Source: Lachnospiraceae bacterium UBA2860
GTDB lineage: Bacteria > Bacillota > Clostridia > Lachnospirales > Lachnospiraceae
Assembly: GCA_002350625.1 (NCBI GenBank)
Contig: DEFE01000012.1
Span: forward strand, 26,194-34,522
Direction of reading: 5' to 3'
DNA length: 8,329 nt
The notes below the pieces were generated by a model. That model was not told where the DNA came from. It saw only the letters and a list, made by a program, of their open reading frames with translations, and ran no database searches. The number at the start of each line of letters is the position of its first letter. Position 1 is the first letter of the stretch. A program made the translations under genes and the position numbers. Below are positions 4,658 to 8,329 of the stretch, in pieces.

Positions 4658-7198
4658 ATGGGAAAACAGATTCTGGAAGAGATGAAAGAGCGCGTCGTCC
4701 TGTGCGACGGCGGCCTGGGTTCCCTCCTGCAGGCGGCGGGCCTTAAGGCCGGCGAGTTGCCGGAGACGTGGAACATCCTGCATCCGGACGTGGTGCGGCA
4801 GATCCATCTGGATTATCTGCGCGCCGGGGCGGACATCATCAACGCCAACACCTTCGGCGCAAATGGCCTGAAGTATCACGAAGGGGCTGACTTCAGCCTT
4901 CCGGAGGTGATATCCGCGGCCTTCCGCGTCGCGAAGGACGCGGTCCGTGAGGCCGGGCACGGCTATGTGGCGCTCGACATCGGCCCGACCGGAAAGCTGC
5001 TGAAGCCCATGGGCGACCTGGCCTTCGAGGACTGCGTCTCCCTCTACGCGGAGGTCGTGCGTGAGGGCGTGAAATGCGGCGCGGACCTTATCTTCATCGA
5101 GACGATGAGTGACATGTACGAGCTGAAGGCCGCGGTTCTCGCTGCGAAAGAAAATGCCGACCTCCCGGTTTTCGCGACGGTTGTCTTCGACCAGCGCGGC
5201 CGCATGCTGACGGGCGGGACCCCGGAGGGTGTCGTCGCGCTCCTCGAGGGACTCCGCGCGGACGCACTCGGCATCAACTGCAGTCTCGGCCCGCGCGAAA
5301 TGGCGCCGATCGCGGAGCGCATGATCCGCGCCGCCTCCGTTCCCGTCATCATCAATCCGAACGCGGGCCTGCCCCGCACGGAAGGGGACCGCACGGTCTA
5401 CGACATCGGGCCGGAGGAATTCCGGGACGTGATGCGAGGCATTCTCGACGCGGGCGCCTCCGTCATCGGCGGCTGCTGCGGCACGACGCCGGCTTATATC
5501 GCACTTCTTAAGAAAATGGCAGAGGGCCGGAAGGCGCCGGTGATCACGCCGAAGGAAGAAGCCGTGGTCTCCAGTTACATGACGGCTGAGACCATCACGG
5601 ACGACCCCTTCATCATCGGTGAGCGCATCAATCCGACCGGGAAAAAGCGGCTGAAGCAGGCGCTCCTCGAGCATGACATCGACTATATCCTGGATCTCGG
5701 CCTGGAAGAGCTGCAGGAGGGCGCGCACGCGCTCGACGTGAATGTCGGCCTCCCGGGCATCGACGAGGCGGCGCTCCTCCCGGAGGTAGTCACGGAGCTA
5801 CAGTCCATTATCGAACTGCCGCTGCAGATTGACACGGCGGACGCTGCTGCGATGGAAAATGCTCTTCGCATTTACAACGGCAAGCCGCTCATCAATTCGG
5901 TGAACGGCAAGCAGGAAGTCATGGACGCGGTCTTCCCGCTCGCCGCGAAGTACGGCGGCGTCATCGTCGCACTCCTGCTCGACGAGGAGGGCATCCCGAC
6001 CACGGCCGACGGAAGGCTCGCCGTGGCGAGGAAGATTCTGGCCGAGGCTGAAAAGTACGGGATCAAAAAGAAGGACATCCTCATGGACGGCCTGTGCATG
6101 ACGGTGAGTTCCGAGCAGTCAGCCGCGCGCGTCACGCTTGAGACGATCCGGAGAGTGAGAGAGGAGCTCGGCGTAAGGACCGTGCTCGGCCTCTCCAATA
6201 TCTCCTTCGGCCTGCCGCACAGAGAATTCATCAACACGACCTATCTCGGCATGGCGCTGACCAGCGGCCTGAACGCCGTGATCATGAACCCCGGGTCGGA
6301 GGACATGATGCGGACGATCCACGCTTACCGCGCGCTGGCCGGCTTCGACAAGAACTGTCTGGCCTACGTGGAAAAATACAGCAATTACGAGCCGCCCGCG
6401 CCGAAAATGGCAGCAGGTGCCCCAGGGGCACAGGCGGGAGGCGGCGCGGTGCAGCAGGGTGCAGGTACAGCGCAGGGTGCAGGGACAGCACAGGCTGCCG
6501 GTGCAGCGCCGCAGCATGCGGCTTCCGGGCAGGGGGATGCGGGCGCACAAGATGCGGGAGCCGGTCTTTCACCGCGCGCAGCTGCTCTGATGGATGCAAT
6601 CCGCCGCGGCCTCGGGGAGCAGGCATCCTCTCTTACAGTGGAACTCCTTGCGGAGGAAGAACCGGCCGTGATCATCGACACGTGCATGATCCCGGCCCTC
6701 GACCGCGTGGGCAGAGATTTCGAGGCGGGGAAGGTTTTTCTCCCGCAGCTCCTTATGAGCGCGGAAGCCGTGCGGGCGGCATTTGAGATCATAAAATCGC
6801 GTTTTGCGGAAAGCGGCGCGAAGCCGGAGAAGAAAGGCGAAGTGATCCTCGCGACCGTGAAGGGCGACATTCACGACATCGGCAAGAACATCGTAAAGGT
6901 GCTTCTTGAGAACTACGGCTATGAGGTAATCGACCTCGGGAAGGACGTGCCGCCGGAGCGGATCGTGGACGAGGCGAAGGCGCGCGGCATCCGGCTCGTC
7001 GGCCTGTCCGCGCTCATGACGACGACCGTCGCCGCCATGGAGGAGACAATTAAGCAGCTGAAGGCTGTGTGCCCTGATGCTAAGGTCGCTGTCGGCGGCG
7101 CCGTGCTCACTAAAGAGTACGCCGCGAAAATCGGTGCGGACCGGTATTGCAAGGACGCTATGGCGACCGTAAATTACGCGGCCGAGGTTCTGGGATGA
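4658..7198 (+). CDS. metH: Cobalamin-dependent methionine synthase, lacking the reactivation domain
   Basis: This protein should transfer a methyl group from 5-methyltetrahydrofolate through cobalamin to homocysteine, making methionine. It has 846 residues. Residues about 1-290 are the homocysteine-binding barrel with zinc ligands Cys208 (GINCS), Cys273 and Cys274 (GGCCGTTP). Residues about 310-575 are the pterin-binding barrel (FIIGERINPTGKK, LDVNVGLPG, SNISFGLP). Residues 579-636 form an unusual Ala/Gly/Gln linker. Residues about 637-725 are the cobalamin cap helices. Residues about 728-846 are the B12 Rossmann domain with GDIHDIGKN (His739, expected lower cobalt ligand), GLSALMTTT and GGAVLT. 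Escherichia coli MetH has 1227 residues; the missing part is the C-terminal activation domain, which the preceding gene encodes separately. The two genes are probably co-transcribed, with two hairpin repeats between them. I see no B12 or SAM riboswitch upstream. Confidence 0.95.
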   Translation: MGKQILEEMKERVVLCDGGLGSLLQAAGLKAGELPETWNILHPDVVRQIHLDYLRAGADIINANTFGANGLKYHEGADFSLPEVISAAFRVAKDAVREAGHGYVALDIGPTGKLLKPMGDLAFEDCVSLYAEVVREGVKCGADLIFIETMSDMYELKAAVLAAKENADLPVFATVVFDQRGRMLTGGTPEGVVALLEGLRADALGINCSLGPREMAPIAERMIRAASVPVIINPNAGLPRTEGDRTVYDIGPEEFRDVMRGILDAGASVIGGCCGTTPAYIALLKKMAEGRKAPVITPKEEAVVSSYMTAETITDDPFIIGERINPTGKKRLKQALLEHDIDYILDLGLEELQEGAHALDVNVGLPGIDEAALLPEVVTELQSIIELPLQIDTADAAAMENALRIYNGKPLINSVNGKQEVMDAVFPLAAKYGGVIVALLLDEEGIPTTADGRLAVARKILAEAEKYGIKKKDILMDGLCMTVSSEQSAARVTLETIRRVREELGVRTVLGLSNISFGLPHREFINTTYLGMALTSGLNAVIMNPGSEDMMRTIHAYRALAGFDKNCLAYVEKYSNYEPPAPKMAAGAPGAQAGGGAVQQGAGTAQGAGTAQAAGAAPQHAASGQGDAGAQDAGAGLSPRAAALMDAIRRGLGEQASSLTVELLAEEEPAVIIDTCMIPALDRVGRDFEAGKVFLPQLLMSAEAVRAAFEIIKSRFAESGAKPEKKGEVILATVKGDIHDIGKNIVKVLLENYGYEVIDLGKDVPPERIVDEAKARGIRLVGLSALMTTTVAAMEETIKQLKAVCPDAKVAVGGAVLTKEYAAKIGADRYCKDAMATVNYAAEVLG
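6455..6508 (+). repeat. 18-bp tandem repeat in the metH linker
   Basis: Three 18-bp units start at 6455, 6473 and 6491. Units 1 and 2 match at 16 of 18 bases, units 1 and 3 at 15 of 18. They encode QGAGTA, QGAGTA and QAAGAA (residues 600-617) within the Ala/Gly/Gln linker between the folate and cobalamin domains. In-frame slippage would change linker length without breaking the gene. Confidence 0.8.
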
Positions 7199-7201
7199 CA
7201 C

Positions 7202-7239
7202 AAAAACATGACAAGGGGTCAGACCCCCTGTCATAAAAA
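7202..7239. repeat. Palindromic repeat copy 3, between metH and map
   Basis: This is the most regular copy. ATGACA (7208-7213) pairs with TGTCAT (7229-7234), one A-C mismatch follows, then GGGGTC (7215-7220) pairs with GACCCC (7222-7227) around a central A. Flanks are AAAAAC and AAAAAT. It begins just after the metH stop. On the + strand no T-run follows, so it is a poor intrinsic terminator for metH; on the minus strand GTTTTTG follows. Confidence 0.88.
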
Positions 7240-7242
7240 TGC

Positions 7243-7271
7243 TTGTACAGATCGTCTGCCTGTGGTATATC
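7243..7271 (+). promoter_or_regulatory. Candidate promoter of map
   Basis: TTGTAC (7243-7248), a 17-nt spacer and TATATC (7266-7271) with an extended -10 TGG just before it give a fair sigma-A-type match about 50 nt before the map start. An overlapping TATCAT (7268-7273) has better base identity but 19-nt spacing. This would let map be expressed apart from metH. Confidence 0.45.
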
Positions 7272-7321
7272 ATTTGGACGAAGAACCCTTTAAAATACTG
7301 AAAATGGAGGCCTGACTGAGA

Positions 7322-8209
7322 ATGCTTAAGAGCGCGTATCCGAAACTGGACCGCAACGAGCCCTGCTGGTGCGGCAGCGGAAGAAAATACAAACAGTGCC
7401 ACATGAATTTCGACGACAAGATCCGCAGCTACGAGATGCGCGGGATCGAGGTGCCGCGGCGCAGGCTCATCAAGAGCCCGGCCGATATCGAGGGCATCAA
7501 GAGGAGCGCGGAGATCAACATCGCCGTGCTCGACGCCGTCGCCAAGGAGATTCACATCGGCATGACGACGGAAGAGATCGACCGCATGGTCTACGAGCTC
7601 ACGACGGATGCGGGCGCCATTCCCGCGCCGCTCGACTATGAAGGCTTTCCGAAGAGCGTCTGCACGTCGGTCAACAGCGAGGTGTGCCACGGTATTCCTT
7701 CGCCGGATGTCGTGCTGAAGGACGGCGATATCATCAACGTCGACGCCTCTACCATATACAAGGGTTATTTCTCGGATTCGTCCCGCATGTTCATGCTCGG
7801 AAATGTCGACGAGGAGACGCAGCGCCTGGTCCGCGTCGCGAAGGAGTGCATGGAGGTCGGCATCGCGAACACGAAGCCGTGGAAGCGGCTCGGCGACATG
7901 GGGCACGCGGTGCATCAGCACGCGCTGGACAACGGCTACAGCGTCGTCCGACAGATCGGCGGGCACGGCTGCGGCCTTGAGTTCCATGAGGATCCGTGGG
8001 TCAGCTACGTGAGCATGCCCGGCAGCGGCATGCTGATGGTCCCGGGCATGGTCTTCACGATCGAGCCGATGGTCAACATGGGCAGGGACGCCATCTATGA
8101 GGACGCGGACAACGGGTGGACCATCTACACGGAGGACGGCAAGCCGTCCGCGCAGTGGGAGGTGGAGGTGCTCGTCACGGAGGACGGGTGCGAAATACTC
8201 AGCTACTGA
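7322..8209 (+). CDS. map: Type I methionine aminopeptidase with N-terminal SEC-C zinc motif
   Basis: Cytoplasmic metallopeptidase that removes the initiator Met from new proteins; 295 residues. The N-terminus carries a SEC-C motif, PCWCGSGRKYKQCH (Cys15, Cys17, Cys26, His27), expected to bind zinc and perhaps ribosome or protein partners. The peptidase fold starts near residue 50 (IKSPADIEGIKRS). The five expected metal ligands are Asp141 (NVDAS), Asp152 (YFSDSS), His215 (GHGCGLEFHEDP), Glu248 (FTIEP) and Glu280 (QWEVEV). The conserved active-site His123 lies in CHGIP. Spacing between the first four ligands equals that of Escherichia coli Map; the last interval is one residue longer. The final motif reads QWEVEV rather than the more usual FEHT, but the ligand Glu is kept. 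GGAGG (7306-7310) is 11 nt before the ATG. The gene probably has its own promoter and ends next to a strong hairpin. Activity looks intact. Confidence 0.96.
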   Translation: MLKSAYPKLDRNEPCWCGSGRKYKQCHMNFDDKIRSYEMRGIEVPRRRLIKSPADIEGIKRSAEINIAVLDAVAKEIHIGMTTEEIDRMVYELTTDAGAIPAPLDYEGFPKSVCTSVNSEVCHGIPSPDVVLKDGDIINVDASTIYKGYFSDSSRMFMLGNVDEETQRLVRVAKECMEVGIANTKPWKRLGDMGHAVHQHALDNGYSVVRQIGGHGCGLEFHEDPWVSYVSMPGSGMLMVPGMVFTIEPMVNMGRDAIYEDADNGWTIYTEDGKPSAQWEVEVLVTEDGCEILSY

Positions 8210-8211
8210 TC

Positions 8212-8250
8212 AGAAACCTGACAAGGGGTCAGCCCCGTGTCAGGTTTCTT
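8212..8250. repeat. Palindromic repeat copy 4 with lengthened stem; likely map terminator
   Basis: AGAAACCTGACA (8212-8223) is perfectly complementary to TGTCAGGTTTCT (8238-8249). Inside it GGGG pairs with CCCC around TCAG after one A-G mismatch. It keeps the TGACAAGGGGTCAG core of the other copies, but the outer A-T pair is replaced by C-G on both arms, and six further pairs extend the stem. It starts 3 nt after the map stop. The stem ends in a T-rich strand (GGTTTCTT), so termination is plausible, though there is no long T-run. Confidence 0.82.
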
Positions 8251-8329
8251 GCATTAAAATGATTTCTGCTGCGCAGCGACAGCTCCATGTTCTCTCTTTG
8301 CTCCGCTCCCTACACGTGCTTGCAGAATG

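Noticed and set aside
6569..7987. Long open frame of 472 codons on the minus strand across metH and map
   Set aside because: It lies opposite two well-supported genes and across their intergenic hairpin. The translation is Arg-, His-, Asp- and Leu-rich with no recognisable domain, as expected from reading GC-rich codons backwards. The same holds for minus-strand frames at 4646-5728, 2374-3411 and 1393-2331.
8250..8329. Possible gene or RNA at the right edge, including the palindrome GCTGCGCAGC at 8268-8277
   Set aside because: No convincing reading frame, ribosome site or RNA fold beyond a 10-bp palindrome. Nothing supportable before the window ends.

Overview
The window looks like chromosomal DNA of a GC-rich anaerobic Bacillota, most likely class Clostridia and possibly Lachnospiraceae. 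The pointers are an NAD-linked multimeric [FeFe]-hydrogenase, a B12-dependent methionine synthase whose reactivation domain is a separate protein, a methionine aminopeptidase with an N-terminal SEC-C zinc motif, and a secreted amidase with Tyr-rich repeats of a kind I associate with gut Clostridia. The family placement is inference; the genes themselves are read from the sequence. All six genes are on the + strand.

Positions 1-2325 hold the end of a hydrogenase operon. It consists of the 3' part of a HydB/NuoF-like flavin and Fe-S subunit (cut by the window edge), then a complete HydA catalytic subunit 15 nt downstream, then a strong intrinsic terminator. Together with a NuoE-like subunit presumably encoded upstream, these would form an NAD(H)- and probably ferredoxin-linked, electron-bifurcating-type hydrogenase.

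Positions 2326-3753 hold an intergenic region with a possible promoter, then a secreted zinc N-acetylmuramoyl-L-alanine amidase. The amidase stop codon is one base from the start of the next gene, at 3755-4552, which encodes a stand-alone methionine synthase reactivation protein. That junction lies inside a decayed tandem repeat of four 45-bp (15-codon) units. After two hairpin repeats comes metH (4658-7198), which has homocysteine, folate and cobalamin domains but no reactivation domain. The two genes therefore appear to make a split MetH system. A third hairpin and a candidate promoter precede map (7322-8209), and a fourth hairpin follows map.

Two non-coding signals are the most distinctive content. 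The first is a family of four palindromes with core TGACAAGGGGTC, in gene-flanking positions, one of which supplies the stop codon of the upstream gene. The second is the 45-bp tandem repeat carrying the 10-mer GTTTACATAA, which also occurs upstream of the amidase gene. I found no CRISPR array, rRNA, tRNA, transposase or phage gene. No clearly new multi-gene system is evident.
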